Made by a program: the position numbers and the translations under genes
Assembly (NCBI RefSeq): GCF_026420845.1
Contig: NZ_JAOWCB010000036.1
Coordinates: forward strand, 1-51,077
Length of the DNA stretch: 51,077 bases
Reading direction: 5' to 3'
From: Streptomyces sp. PR69
GTDB taxonomy: Bacteria > Actinomycetota > Actinomycetes > Streptomycetales > Streptomycetaceae
Notes under the pieces: model-generated
Database searches by the model: none
What the model was told of the DNA's origin: nothing
Seen by the model: only the letters and a program-made list of their open reading frames with translations
Shown here: positions 1-10,732 of the stretch, piece by piece
Layout: every line of letters begins with the position of its first letter
How positions within the stretch are numbered: position 1 is the first letter of the stretch

Positions 1-1
1 G

Positions 2-376
2 CACGCCGCGGGACCGGCGGTCCCCGGCGGCGCGTGCGCCACCGGACTGCTCGCCCGCGAGGCGGCGGACGGCGGCCTGGAACTCCTCGGCCACCGTGCC
101 GACCAGCGGGTCGACGCGGCCGGCTACACCGTCCGCCCCGCCGAGAGCCGCTGGGTCCTCACCTCCCTGCCGGAAGTGGCCGACGCCCGCGTCGGGTTCG
201 ACCCGGACGGCGTGCTGAGCGCCCGGATCACCCCGCGCCCCGCGGACGACGGCACCCCGGCCGCCGTGGACGCGGCGGCGCTGACGCGGCGCCTGCGCAC
301 CCTGCTCCCCGGATACCTGCGCCCCGTCCGGCTGGTGGTGGACCCGCCGGCCCACGGGACGCTCCCGCACCACTGA
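2..376 (+). CDS. C-terminal fragment of a degenerate NRPS adenylation domain
   Basis: The reading frame is open from the left edge to the TGA at 374-376, so only the last 124 residues are visible. They follow the C-terminal subdomain of adenylation enzymes: an A7-like stretch ATGLLAR, then GHRADQRVDAAGY where active enzymes have GRxDxQVKxRG (A8), then a LxxLLPGYL helix. Three features argue against an active enzyme. The A7 Asp of TGD is Leu, the A8 motif is eroded, and the protein ends in GTLPHH with no A10 Asn-Gly-Lys lysine. It may be a non-catalytic or relic A domain, or a diverged acyl-CoA-ligase-like protein. It lies 20 bp before the UvrA-like gene on the same strand, so both are probably in one operon. 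Confidence 0.6.
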   Translation, partial: HAAGPAVPGGACATGLLAREAADGGLELLGHRADQRVDAAGYTVRPAESRWVLTSLPEVADARVGFDPDGVLSARITPRPADDGTPAAVDAAALTRRLRTLLPGYLRPVRLVVDPPAHGTLPHH

Positions 377-396
377 ACGACGTCCAGGAAGAACTG

Positions 397-3193
397 GTGA
401 GTGTATTGAGCAAGGCCGACCACGGCGGCGGCACGCGCCCCGCCGCACACGATCCGCGCGACTGGATCGTGCTCCGCGGAGTACGGGAGCACAACCTGCG
501 GATCGAGGAGCTGGCCGTGCCGCGGCACGGGGTGACGGTGTTCACCGGCGTTTCGGGCAGCGGCAAGTCCTCGCTGGCCTTCGACACGATCTACGCCGAG
601 GGCTATCGGCAGTACCTGGACAGCCTGTCCGCGTACGTGCGCCGCAAGCTGCCCAAGGTTCCCCGGCCTGCGGTGGAGTGGATCAGCGGTCTGAGCCCCA
701 CCGTGGCCATCGAGCAGCGCACCATCAGCCGCAACCCGCGGTCCAACGTGGGCACCATCACTGAGATCTCGGACCGGCTGCGGCTGCTGTACGCGCGGGC
801 CGGACGGCACGAGTGCCGTGGCTGCGGCCAGGACGTCTACCCGCGCGACGTCACCGAGCACCTGCGGGCCCTGGCGGCGGCCGCGGCGACCGGCCCGCTG
901 GAACTGGTGCGGCCCGCCGCCGACGGGCCCGGCGGACCGGCGGCCGAACGGGTCCTGCTGCTGGCGGCCTGCCCGGACGATGATGAGCTGGCCCGGGCCC
1001 GGCAGGCCGTCGAAGCGGCCCACCGCGACGGGAGCCGGTTGGTCGCCCTCCGGGACGGAAGCCCGGTCCGCCACCTGACGGCCGGCTGGACCTGCCCCGA
1101 CTGCGGGACGGAAGCACGCGCCACCTCCTCCCACTGGTTCACCCCGAACTCGCCGGCAGGCATGTGCGAGGACTGCCAGGGGCTCGGCTTCACCTACCGC
1201 GTCGACCCGGCCCTGCTGGTCGGCGACCCCGACGCATCAGTGCGTTCCGGCGCGCTGACCTTCTTCGGGGACCGCACCCGCAGCAAGAAGACCTGGTGGC
1301 CGCTGCGCGAGCTGCCCACCGTGCTGGAGCTCGCCGGTGCCGGCCTGGACACGCCCTGGCGCCTGCTCCCCGAGGGCGTGCGGGAGCTGGTCCTCACCGG
1401 CGCCACCGCGCACCCCCTGCCGGAGCCGCTCGCCCGCGAACTGGCGGCCAAGCCGTTCGACGGCCTGGCGCAGCACCTGGAGAGGCTGTTCCGTGAGGCC
1501 GACTCGCCCGAACGCAAGTCCTTCTACCAGGTGTTCATGGCCGCCCGCGGCTGCACCGGCTGCGGCGGCACCCGCCACCACCCCGAGGCGCTCGCCGTGC
1601 GCCTCGCGGGCCTGAACATCGCCGAGGTGAACGCGCTGCCCGTGACCCGGCTGGTCGACTGGCTGGCAGCGGTCCGCGCCGAACTCGCCCCGACCTTCCT
1701 CGCCGAGCTGGCGGAAGAGCTGCTGGCCCAGATCGGCACGCGGCTGACCTTCATGCTCGACGTGGGCCTGGGCTACCTCTCGCTCGACCGCTCCGCGCCC
1801 ACCCTGTCCGCGGGCGAGGGCCAGCGGCTCCGGCTGGCCCGGCAGCTCGGCTGCGGACTCGTCGGCGTCACCTACGTGCTGGACGAGCCGTCCATCGGGC
1901 TGCACGCCCGGGACAACGCGCGGCTGATCGCCCTGCTTCGGCAACTGGCCGACGCGGGCAACACGGTGCTGGTCGTCGAGCACGACCAGGAGACCATGGA
2001 GACCGCCAACCACCTGGTCGACCTCGGGCCGGGCGCGGGTACCCGGGGCGGAACGGTGATCGCGGCCGGGCCCACCGCCGAGGTGGTCGCCCACCCCCGC
2101 TCCCGGACCGCCGCCTACCTGCGCGGGGAGCTGGTTGTCGGCTCCCCCCGCACGGCCCGGCGGCGCCCCGGCGACGCCTGGCTGACCGTCCGCGGAGCCC
2201 ACCTGCACAACCTGCGCGGCGTGGACGCCGCCCTGCCGGTCGGCCTGCTGACCTGCGTGACCGGGGTGAGCGGCAGCGGCAAGAGCTCCCTGATCACCCG
2301 TACCCTGCAGCCCGCCCTGGAGCGGGCGCTGAGCTGCCGGCACGCCCCCACCGGGCCGTTCACCGAACTGACCGGCTGGGAGTCCTTCAGCCGGGTGGTC
2401 ACGGTCACCCAGGAGTCCATCGGCGCCTCCTCCCGGTCCACGCCGGCCACCTACGTGGGCGTCTTCGACGAGATCCGCAAGCTCTTCGCGAAGACCGACG
2501 AGGCCGTCCGGCGCCGCTGGTCCACCGCCATGTTCAGTTTCAACACCGAGAAGGGCGGCCGCTGCGACCGCTGCGCGGGCAAGGGCACGATCCGCATCGA
2601 GATGCTCTTCCTCGCCGACTTCTCGGTGCGCTGCCCCTCCTGCGACGGGCGCCGTTATCACCCGCGCGTCCTGGAGGTCACCTGCCGGGGGCGGGACATC
2701 GCCGAAACCCTGGACCTGGAGGTCGCCGAGGCGCTGGAGGCGTACGCGGACGTCCCCGCGATCGCCCACCCGCTGCGGATGCTGTGCCAGGTGGGTCTCG
2801 GCTACCTCCGGCTCGGCCAGGACACCACCACCCTCAGCGGCGGCGAGGCCCAGCGGCTCAAGCTCGCCCGGGAGCTGATGCGCCGGGACGACGGCCGGAC
2901 GCTGTACCTGATCGACGAGCCGACCACCGGACTGCACTTCTCCGACGTGGAGGTGCTGCTGGGCGTCGTCCACGACCTGGTGGACCTCGGCAACACCGCG
3001 GTGGTGATCGAGCATAGCGTCGAGTTCGCCGCCGCCTGCGACTGGATCGTCGACCTGGGCCCGGGCGGCGGCGAGCACGGCGGTGAACTGGTCGCCGCCG
3101 GCCCGCCGGAGGAGGTCGCCGCCCACCCCGCGAGCGCACTGGCGCCCTATCTGGACCGCCAGCTTCAAGTCATGTCGAGCAGAGGAGAACACC

Positions 3194-3213
<20 letters not shown>
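397..3213 (+). CDS. UvrA-like excision-repair ATPase, probable self-resistance protein
   Basis: This is a 938-residue tandem ABC ATPase of the UvrA family. It has two Walker A motifs GVSGSGKSS (Lys about 57 and 629), two signatures (LSAGEGQ about 470, LSGGEAQ about 813), two Walker B motifs (VLDEPS and LIDEPTTGLH) and CxxC zinc-binding pairs, including the MCEDCQGLG and CDRCAGKG types. The segment between the first two CxxC pairs, where UvrB binds in canonical UvrA, is short and unlike housekeeping UvrA. UvrA paralogues of this kind (DrrC of daunorubicin is the model) protect producers of DNA-binding or DNA-alkylating antibiotics. The GTG at 397 was chosen because an AGGAAG ribosome site lies about 5 bases upstream; the longer upstream frame overlaps the preceding gene. 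Its end overlaps the next gene by 20 bases. Confidence 0.85.
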
Positions 3214-4726
<1,513 letters not shown>

Positions 4727-4862
4727 CCGCGGCGAAATCTTCCGCGGACCACTGAGAATCCATTTCTTATCTTTGTCGATCGAGCGGAACACGATAAGCT
4801 CGCGGCATACGGACCACGGCTCAAGGAAACTACTCCAGGGGCCTGTTGGAGGTTGAATACCG
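4727..4862 (+). promoter_or_regulatory. Intergenic region with candidate promoter before the aminoacyltransferase-like gene
   Basis: This 136-base gap is clearly richer in A+T than its surroundings. A small inverted repeat CCGCGG (4727-4732 and 4742-4747) directly follows the stop of the adenylation gene. A plausible sigma-70-type promoter is TTGTCG at 4773-4778 and TAAGCT at 4795-4800, with a 16-base spacer. A strong ribosome site GGAGGT (4848-4853) precedes the GTG at 4863. The promoter is a visual match only. Confidence 0.35.
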
Positions 4863-6023
4863 GTGCGCCTTCTCGCGATCGAACGGGACCAGTTCGAGGA
4901 CCGGCTCAGGGGTATATTCGGACCGCGGATCACTCCGGTCGAGGAATCCTTCGACATCATTCAGAAATTCAAGGACGGATCGTTCGCCATGGGGCATATC
5001 GGCCTCATGCTCTATGCGAACGGATACAATCTGCGGGGGGCCAGCAGCAAGTACCCGAACGGGCTCGTCTACCACGACGGGAGCAACATCTTCGGGGTGG
5101 GGTACTTCAGCAAGGAGGGGCACGTCGCCAAGCACCTCCACATCGTCGCCCCGAAGGGCCCGACCCGGGTCGAGGCGGTGCGGGAGTTCATCGCCGCGGT
5201 CCGCGCGGCGGGCCTGGCCAAGGAGTCGGTGTACGTCCGACACCTGTTCGCCGAGGACCGCGACGCCTTCCTGGCGGCCGGGTTCACGGGGATCGAGACG
5301 GACCCGTGGCACCTGGGCGCCCCGGAGGAGGACGAGACCTACCCCAACCGCGTCTACTACCTGGACGAGCTGTTCGAGCAGGACGCGGACGGCGCCCTCC
5401 AGGTGGCCAAGCTGGCCGGCGAGGAGCGGCGGAAGTACAAGAACAAGAACAAGCTGGCCTACCGGCGGTTCCAGAACTTCCTGGAGCGCAATCCCCACCT
5501 CTCCTTCGAGATCGATCCCTACCATTACTCGGGACCCGAGAAGGAAAGCGCCCGCAGCGTGGTCGAGAGCTACTTCCAGGCCCGCCGCGAACAGGGCACC
5601 GTGGTCGGCTCGACCCCCGAGGACTATTTGGCCATCGTCCGCGAGAAGCCGGGCGGAGAAAATGAGCGTGACTATTTCTCCTACCTGGGGAACATTGTCA
5701 CCGAGGATGGCGAGAGGTTCCCCGCGATGTTCTTCGCGGGGGAGCGGATAGGGGAGCGCCGGGCCGCCTTGTACTGCACGATGACAATGCGTTTCCGTGA
5801 GCGGCTGACCGGGCTCTTCAAAGACAGCACCGGATTCACCGCGATTCCCCAGTACGTCTGGCTCAACGTGTTCCGGCTCATGTGGGAGCAGGGAATCCGC
5901 GAAGTGGACGCCGGAGGTTCCGAGGTCAAGGGCCTCGACGATCAGAAGCGCCAGCTGGGCGGAAAGCCGGAGAAGACCTTCTGGGTCGTCGGGGCCGCGG
6001 CCGGCGACTCGTCGGCCGCCTGA
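4863..6023 (+). CDS. VlmA/LPG-synthase-C-like (tRNA-dependent?) aminoacyltransferase
   Basis: This is a 386-residue soluble protein with no membrane segments. I read it as a two-lobed GNAT-type fold of the LPG-synthase C-terminal / DUF2156 / VlmA kind. Points in favour are GFTGIETDPWH and NRVYYLDELFE in the first lobe, the basic stretch RRKYKNKNKLAYRRF in the middle, and REVDAGGSEVKGLDDQKR followed by KTFWVV near the end, where Fem/MprF-like enzymes have a NxGGSE-type turn and a FK segment. VlmA of valanimycin transfers serine from seryl-tRNA to a hydroxylamine. If the relation holds, this enzyme would acylate an N-hydroxy or amine intermediate of the pathway. It could instead be an unrelated acyltransferase. 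The GTG start is supported by GGAGGT 9 bases upstream. Confidence 0.5.
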   Translation: MRLLAIERDQFEDRLRGIFGPRITPVEESFDIIQKFKDGSFAMGHIGLMLYANGYNLRGASSKYPNGLVYHDGSNIFGVGYFSKEGHVAKHLHIVAPKGPTRVEAVREFIAAVRAAGLAKESVYVRHLFAEDRDAFLAAGFTGIETDPWHLGAPEEDETYPNRVYYLDELFEQDADGALQVAKLAGEERRKYKNKNKLAYRRFQNFLERNPHLSFEIDPYHYSGPEKESARSVVESYFQARREQGTVVGSTPEDYLAIVREKPGGENERDYFSYLGNIVTEDGERFPAMFFAGERIGERRAALYCTMTMRFRERLTGLFKDSTGFTAIPQYVWLNVFRLMWEQGIREVDAGGSEVKGLDDQKRQLGGKPEKTFWVVGAAAGDSSAA

Positions 6024-6054
6024 TGTGACCAGTGTCGAAGTCGAGGGGGAAATG

Positions 6055-7356
6055 ATGGAGTCAACCATGTCCAATGCGGACTACGACGTCTGCGTCGTGG
6101 GACTGGGGTACGTCGGCGTCACGCTCACCGCGGCTCTGCTGAAGACCGGCAGGAGCGTCCTGGGCTACGAGTACAACAAGTCCGTCGCCGAGGACCTGGA
6201 CGCCGGCGTGCTCCAACTCGCCGAGCCCGGCGTCGAGGAGGTCATCCGCGCGTCCGTCGGCTGCCGGCTGCGGGTCACCTCCGAGCTCGGGGCCGGCCCG
6301 CTCCCGCCGGTGGTCATCATCTGCGTCGGCACCCCGATCGAGGCCGGCGGCACCGACCCCAACCTGAAGCACCTGGAAGCGGCGGTGGAGACCATCACCG
6401 AGGGGATCGACGAGCAGACCCTGGTGATCGTCCGCAGCACGGTGCCGGTGGGCACCACCCGCAACCTGGTGCTCCCCCTGCTGCGCCGCAAGGTCGCCCG
6501 GCCGCTGGTCGCCTTCTGCCCTGAGCGGACCATCCAGGGAAAGGCGTTGGACGAGCTGCTCTCCCTGCCGCAGATCGTCGGCGGCATCGACGACGAATCG
6601 GTGCGCCGGGCCACCGAGCTGTTCGCCTCCCAGACGCCCACCGTGGTGCCGGTCTCCTCGGTCGAGGCCGCCGAGATGATCAAACTGATCTGCAACTGCC
6701 ACACCGACCTGATCTACGGGTTCGGAAACGAGGTGGCACTGATGGCCGAGAAGCTGGGCCTGGACGCGGTGGAGCTGATCAAGAGCGCCAACTTCGGCTA
6801 CCCGCGGCCCGACCTCAGCCTCCCCGGGTTCGTAGGCGGCAGCTGCCTCACCAAGGACCCGTACCTGCTCATGCACGCGCTCAAGCCGCACGACCACACG
6901 CCCGGCATGATCGCCGCGGCGCGGCAGCTCAACGAGTCACTGCCGCGCCGGATCGGCGAGCGCGTCCTGGCCGCGCTGTGGGAGCAGGGCTGCGACCCCG
7001 CCGGCGCCCGCGTGCTGGTGTCCGGCTTCGCCTACAAGGGCCAGCCCGAGACCGACGACCTGCGCGGCGCCGCCTACGAGGGCCTGCTGGAACTGCTGCG
7101 CGGTCGGGTCGGTGAGATCGTCGGCCACGACTTCGCGGTCCCGCGCGAGCGCATCGCCGCGCTCGGCGTACGCCCGGTGGACCTGGCGGAGGGCTTCGAG
7201 GGAGCCCATGCCGCCGTGATCCTCAACAACCACCTCTCCTACCGCGACCAGGACCTGGACGCGCTGGTGGCCACCATGCGGCCGCCGGCGGTGGTCTACG
7301 ACACCTGGCGCATCCTCCCCGCCACGTCGAACGTAATGAGGCTCGGCCATGCGTAA
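6055..7356 (+). CDS. UDP-glucose/GDP-mannose dehydrogenase family enzyme
   Basis: This 433-residue NAD-dependent enzyme oxidises C6 of an NDP-hexose to a uronate in two steps. An N-terminal Rossmann motif GLGYVGV binds NAD; CVGTP and RSTVPVGTT follow; the catalytic Cys lies in GGSCLTKD (about residue 264); and the C-terminal UDP-binding domain has SGFAYKG. The start is uncertain. ATG 6055 has GAGGGGGA about 4 bases upstream, while ATG 6067 has GGAG at 6057-6060; a GTG at 6025 is possible but lacks a good ribosome site. It opens the sugar cassette and overlaps the next gene by 8 bases. Substrate (UDP-GlcNAc, UDP-glucose or other) cannot be read from the sequence. Confidence 0.88.
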   Translation: MESTMSNADYDVCVVGLGYVGVTLTAALLKTGRSVLGYEYNKSVAEDLDAGVLQLAEPGVEEVIRASVGCRLRVTSELGAGPLPPVVIICVGTPIEAGGTDPNLKHLEAAVETITEGIDEQTLVIVRSTVPVGTTRNLVLPLLRRKVARPLVAFCPERTIQGKALDELLSLPQIVGGIDDESVRRATELFASQTPTVVPVSSVEAAEMIKLICNCHTDLIYGFGNEVALMAEKLGLDAVELIKSANFGYPRPDLSLPGFVGGSCLTKDPYLLMHALKPHDHTPGMIAAARQLNESLPRRIGERVLAALWEQGCDPAGARVLVSGFAYKGQPETDDLRGAAYEGLLELLRGRVGEIVGHDFAVPRERIAALGVRPVDLAEGFEGAHAAVILNNHLSYRDQDLDALVATMRPPAVVYDTWRILPATSNVMRLGHA

Positions 7357-8320
7357 GAAGATCCTGATCACGGGCGGCGCCGGATTCATCGGCATGCACC
7401 TCGCCCGCCGGCTGGCCGACGAGCACGACGTCACCGTCGTCGACGACTTCAGCCGCGGACGCCACGACACCGAGCTCGACGCACTCCGCTCCAAGGTCAC
7501 CGTGTTCACCCACGACCTGACCCTGCCACTCCCCGCCGACCTGCCGCGCGACTTCGACGAGGTCTACCACCTCGCCGCCGTCGTCGGCGTCGTGTACTCC
7601 AACGAGGAGCCGCAGCGGGTGCTGCGCACCAACCTGCTGTCCACCATCCACGTCCTGGACTGGTTCAAGGAGCTCGACGGGGCCACCCTCTGCTTCGCCT
7701 CCTCCAGCGAGGCCTACGCCGGCAGCGTCACCGCGGGCGTGGCGCCCGTGCCGACCCCCGAGGACGTCCAGCTGGTCGTTTCCGCCCCGACCGTGGCCCG
7801 CTCCTCGTACGGCTTCAGCAAGATCGCCGGCGAGCTGCTCTGCCGCAACTACGCCCAGGCGTACGGCTTCCCGCTGCGGATGGTCCGCTTCCACAACGTC
7901 TACGGGCCCCGCATGGGGTACGAGCACGTCATCCCGCAGTTCATCGAGCGGCTGCTCGGCGGCGCCGACCCGTTCCAGATCCACGGCGCCGACCAGTTCC
8001 GGGCGTTCTGCTACGTCGAGGACGCCGTCGAGGCCATCGCCGCGCTCACCGCACTGCCGACCAAGGAGACCCTCCTGGTCAACGTCGGCAACGACCGCGA
8101 GGAGATCCGTATCGACGACCTCGCCCGCGTGGTCTTCGACGTGGTCGGTCGCCACCCGGAGCTCGACGTCCACCCGGCGCCGCCGCTCTCCCCGGAGCGC
8201 CGCGTCCCGGACATCTCCCTGCTGCGCTCCCTGGCCGGCTACGAACCGCGCACCGCCCTGCGCGAGGGCGTCCGCCGCACCTACGAGTGGTATGCCGCCG
8301 CCCGGGAGCAGCGGGCATGA
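7349..8320 (+). CDS. NDP-sugar epimerase/dehydratase/decarboxylase (extended SDR)
   Basis: This is a 323-residue extended short-chain dehydrogenase. GGAGFIG at the N-terminus binds NAD, the SSSEAY segment carries the catalytic Ser region, YGFSK supplies the Tyr154/Lys158 pair, and RFHNVYGPRM is the substrate-binding strand seen in NDP-sugar SDRs such as UDP-xylose synthase and 4,6-dehydratases. Directly after an NDP-sugar 6-dehydrogenase, a role on the resulting NDP-uronate is likely: epimerisation, dehydration, or decarboxylation to a 4-keto-pentose. The start ATG lies inside the end of the dehydrogenase gene and the stop overlaps the following ATG (ATGA), so it belongs to a tightly coupled operon. 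Confidence 0.85.
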   Translation: MRKKILITGGAGFIGMHLARRLADEHDVTVVDDFSRGRHDTELDALRSKVTVFTHDLTLPLPADLPRDFDEVYHLAAVVGVVYSNEEPQRVLRTNLLSTIHVLDWFKELDGATLCFASSSEAYAGSVTAGVAPVPTPEDVQLVVSAPTVARSSYGFSKIAGELLCRNYAQAYGFPLRMVRFHNVYGPRMGYEHVIPQFIERLLGGADPFQIHGADQFRAFCYVEDAVEAIAALTALPTKETLLVNVGNDREEIRIDDLARVVFDVVGRHPELDVHPAPPLSPERRVPDISLLRSLAGYEPRTALREGVRRTYEWYAAAREQRA

Positions 8321-9399
8321 CGTCGGTGCGGGTGGTCCACCGCGGCTACTTCCCGGCCCGCGCGGGCGCCGAGGTGATGGCCCAGTACCTCGCCGAGTCG
8401 CTGCGCCGACGCGGCCACCGGGTCGGGCTCTACTGCAGCGGCATGGACGGGGAGTCCGCTCGCTGGATGGCCTCGGCGGGGGTCGAGGTCGGCGTGCTGC
8501 CGGCCACGGCCCGGCCCGGGGACCGGCCCGACCTGGTGCACGCCGTCGACTGCGTCTGGCCGGACTACCCGCAGGCCGCGCTCCGGCTCGCCCGGGCGTG
8601 GCGGGTGCCCTTCGCGTTCACCCCGGCCTCCGCACCCGGCGTGTGGCGGGACCGGGAGGCCGTCCTGGAGGTCGCCCGGGCGGCGGACGCCGTCTTCGTG
8701 CTCACCGAGGCGGAACGCCGGGTGTTCGCCGGCGCCGGCGTCGCCCCGTCGGCCCTGCACCTCATCGGGCAGGGCCCCCACCTGAGCAGCACCGCGCCCG
8801 ACGGCGCGGCCTTCCGGGCCCGCCACGGCATCGACGGGCCGATGGTCCTCTTCCTTGGCCGGAGGATGCGGACCAAGGGCTACGAGCTGCTGCTGCGGGC
8901 CGCCCGCACCGTGTGGGCGGACCACCCCGGCGCCCGGTTCGTGTTCGCCGGGCCCGACTGGGACGAGGACTGCGCGGAGGTGTTCGCCGCCCACCGGGAC
9001 CCGCGGATCCTCGACCTCGGCCTGGTCGACGAGGCGGAGAAGGCCGACGCCCTCGCCGCCTGCGACCTGTTCTGCCTGCCGTCCACCGTGGACGTCTTCC
9101 CCCTGGTCTTCGTCGAGGCGTGGGCCAGCGGGAAACCGGTGGTCTCGGCCGCCTTCGAGGGCGGCGAGGAGGTCGTCCGACACGGTGTGGACGGTCTGCT
9201 GTGCGATCGCGATCCGGACGCCGTCGCGGCGGCCGTCGGCCGGCTGCTCGGCGACCCGGCCGCGGCGGCGGCCATGGGCGCGGCCGGACGCGCCCGCACC
9301 GAGCGGGAACTGGGCTGGGAAGCGGTGACCGACAAGGTCGAGGTCGTCTACGCCCGGCTCACCGCGCCCCGGGCCGGCTCCGCCGACAGCACCTCTTAG
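8317..9399 (+). CDS. GT4-family glycosyltransferase
   Basis: This 360-residue GT-B enzyme begins RVVHRGYFPARAGAEVM, the N-terminal acceptor-side glycine-rich turn of GT4 enzymes. Its C-terminal domain has LFLGRRMRTKGYELLL and a VFPLVFVEAWASGKPVV segment, which is the EX7E-like donor site. It has no membrane helix. The start overlaps the SDR stop (ATGA). In a pathway without an evident glycoside scaffold, the enzyme may join a sugar unit to a carrier or temporary acceptor. The congocidine pyrrole pathway, as I recall it, likewise contains a glycosyltransferase although the product carries no sugar. A final glycosylation of the product is the alternative. Confidence 0.82.
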   Translation: MTSVRVVHRGYFPARAGAEVMAQYLAESLRRRGHRVGLYCSGMDGESARWMASAGVEVGVLPATARPGDRPDLVHAVDCVWPDYPQAALRLARAWRVPFAFTPASAPGVWRDREAVLEVARAADAVFVLTEAERRVFAGAGVAPSALHLIGQGPHLSSTAPDGAAFRARHGIDGPMVLFLGRRMRTKGYELLLRAARTVWADHPGARFVFAGPDWDEDCAEVFAAHRDPRILDLGLVDEAEKADALAACDLFCLPSTVDVFPLVFVEAWASGKPVVSAAFEGGEEVVRHGVDGLLCDRDPDAVAAAVGRLLGDPAAAAAMGAAGRARTERELGWEAVTDKVEVVYARLTAPRAGSADSTS

Positions 9400-9568
9400 G
9401 CCGTTCCCCGGCGGTCCCTCCCGACCGGCGGGATCCCGGGGGGGCGACCCGCGCGCGTGCCGCCCGGCAGCCCGGCTGCCGGCGCCACGCGCACCGTGCC
9501 CGATGCACACGCACGCGGCACCCGATCGAACACCGCGCACCACCGGCGCGCGGGGGGATGGTGGAAAG
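9400..9568 (+). promoter_or_regulatory. Gap splitting the sugar cassette, with hairpin
   Basis: This is a 169-base interval in an otherwise overlapping gene run. It contains a stem-loop of CCGGCAGC (9464-9471) pairing with GCTGCCGG (9475-9482), with no T-run after it. A second promoter could lie here, but I see no convincing -35/-10 pair. GTGGAAAG just before 9569 is the ribosome site for the aminotransferase. Confidence 0.3.
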
Positions 9569-10732
9569 ATGTCCGACTGGAAGGTGAACCTCTACCGGCC
9601 GCGGCTCGGCTCGGCCGAGGCCGATGCCGTGGCGACCGTGCTGCGCTCGGGCTGGCTGTCGAACGGGCCGGTGACCCGGGAGTTCGAGGAGACGTTCGCC
9701 CGGGCCGCGGGCGCCGACGACGCCGTCGCGGTCAGCAACGGCACGGCCGCCCTGCACCTGGCCTTCCTCGCCCTCGGCCTCGGCCCCGGCGACGAGGTGG
9801 TGCTCCCGTCGCTGAGCTTCGTCTCCGCGGCGGCCGTCGTCACCCTCTGCGGAGCCACCCCGGTCTTCGCCGACATCACCGGCCCGGACGACCTGTGCGT
9901 GGCGCCCGGCGACGTCGCCGCCCGCATCACCCCCCGGACCAAGGCCGTCGTCGCCATGCACTACGGCGGGGAGGCGGCCGACCTGCCCGCGTTCGCCGCC
10001 CTCGCCCGCAAGCACGGCGTGGCCCTCGTCGAGGACGCCGCGCACGCCCCCGCGACCCGCTCCGCGCACGGCGCGTTGGGCACCGTCGGCGACATCGGCT
10101 GCTACAGCTTCTTCGCCACCAAGAACCTGGCCACCGGAGAGGGCGGCATGGTGGTCGCCCGGGACCCGCGGCTGCGGGACCGGATCCGCCGGCTGCGCTC
10201 GCACGCGCTCACCGTCAGCGCCCAGGACCGCCACCGCGGCGGCCCCTCCCTCTACGACGTCGACTCCTTCGGCCTCAACTACCGCCCCACCGAACTCGGC
10301 AGCGCCATCGGCCTGGTGCAGTTGGCCGACCTGCCCGAGCGGCAGCGGCGGCGGCAGGAGATCGTCAGCCGCTACCGCCGCGGTCTCGCCGGCACCCCCG
10401 GCCTCGGCCTGCCCTACCACGACCGGCCCGTGGAACTCGCGGCCCACCACCTCTTCGCGGTCCTGCTGCCGGAGGGAGCGGCCCGCGGCGCGGTCCAGGA
10501 CGCGCTGCGCGCGGCCGGCGTGCAGAGCGGGGTGCACTATCCGCCCAGCCACCTGTTCACCGCCTACCGGGAACGCTTCGGCTACCGGGAGGGCGACCTC
10601 CCCGTCACCGAACGGGTGATGGAACGCCAGCTGTCGCTGCCGCTGCACGTGGACATGTCCGACGACGACACGGACTTGGTCGTCCACGCCCTGCGCGACG
10701 CCCTGTCCGGGGCTGCCGGGGTAGGCGCATGA
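9569..10732 (+). CDS. DegT/DnrJ/EryC1-type PLP aminotransferase
   Basis: This 387-residue enzyme belongs to the sugar aminotransferase family. It shows SNGTAALHLAF (PLP phosphate binding), VEDAAHAP (Asp to the pyridine nitrogen), CYSFFATKNLATGEGG with the PLP Lys at about residue 185, and the C-terminal SGVHYPP loop. The family moves an amino group, usually from Glu or Gln, to a keto-sugar. Here it would act on the 4-keto sugar made by the dehydrogenase and SDR. In a pyrrole-forming route it would introduce the nitrogen that closes the ring or becomes the 4-amino group; which one is not decided by the sequence. Start ATG follows GTGGAAAG; stop overlaps the next start (ATGA). Confidence 0.9.
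   Translation: MSDWKVNLYRPRLGSAEADAVATVLRSGWLSNGPVTREFEETFARAAGADDAVAVSNGTAALHLAFLALGLGPGDEVVLPSLSFVSAAAVVTLCGATPVFADITGPDDLCVAPGDVAARITPRTKAVVAMHYGGEAADLPAFAALARKHGVALVEDAAHAPATRSAHGALGTVGDIGCYSFFATKNLATGEGGMVVARDPRLRDRIRRLRSHALTVSAQDRHRGGPSLYDVDSFGLNYRPTELGSAIGLVQLADLPERQRRRQEIVSRYRRGLAGTPGLGLPYHDRPVELAAHHLFAVLLPEGAARGAVQDALRAAGVQSGVHYPPSHLFTAYRERFGYREGDLPVTERVMERQLSLPLHVDMSDDDTDLVVHALRDALSGAAGVGA

Noticed and set aside
6025..6054. GTG 6025 as start of the NDP-sugar dehydrogenase
   Set aside because: No ribosome site before it; GAGGGGGA and GGAG sit before the ATGs at 6055 and 6067.
9457..10728. N-terminal 424 codons in frame with the glycosidase-like gene
   Set aside because: Arg/Pro/Gly-rich shadow of the aminotransferase; the real start is the ATG at 10729 overlapping the aminotransferase stop.
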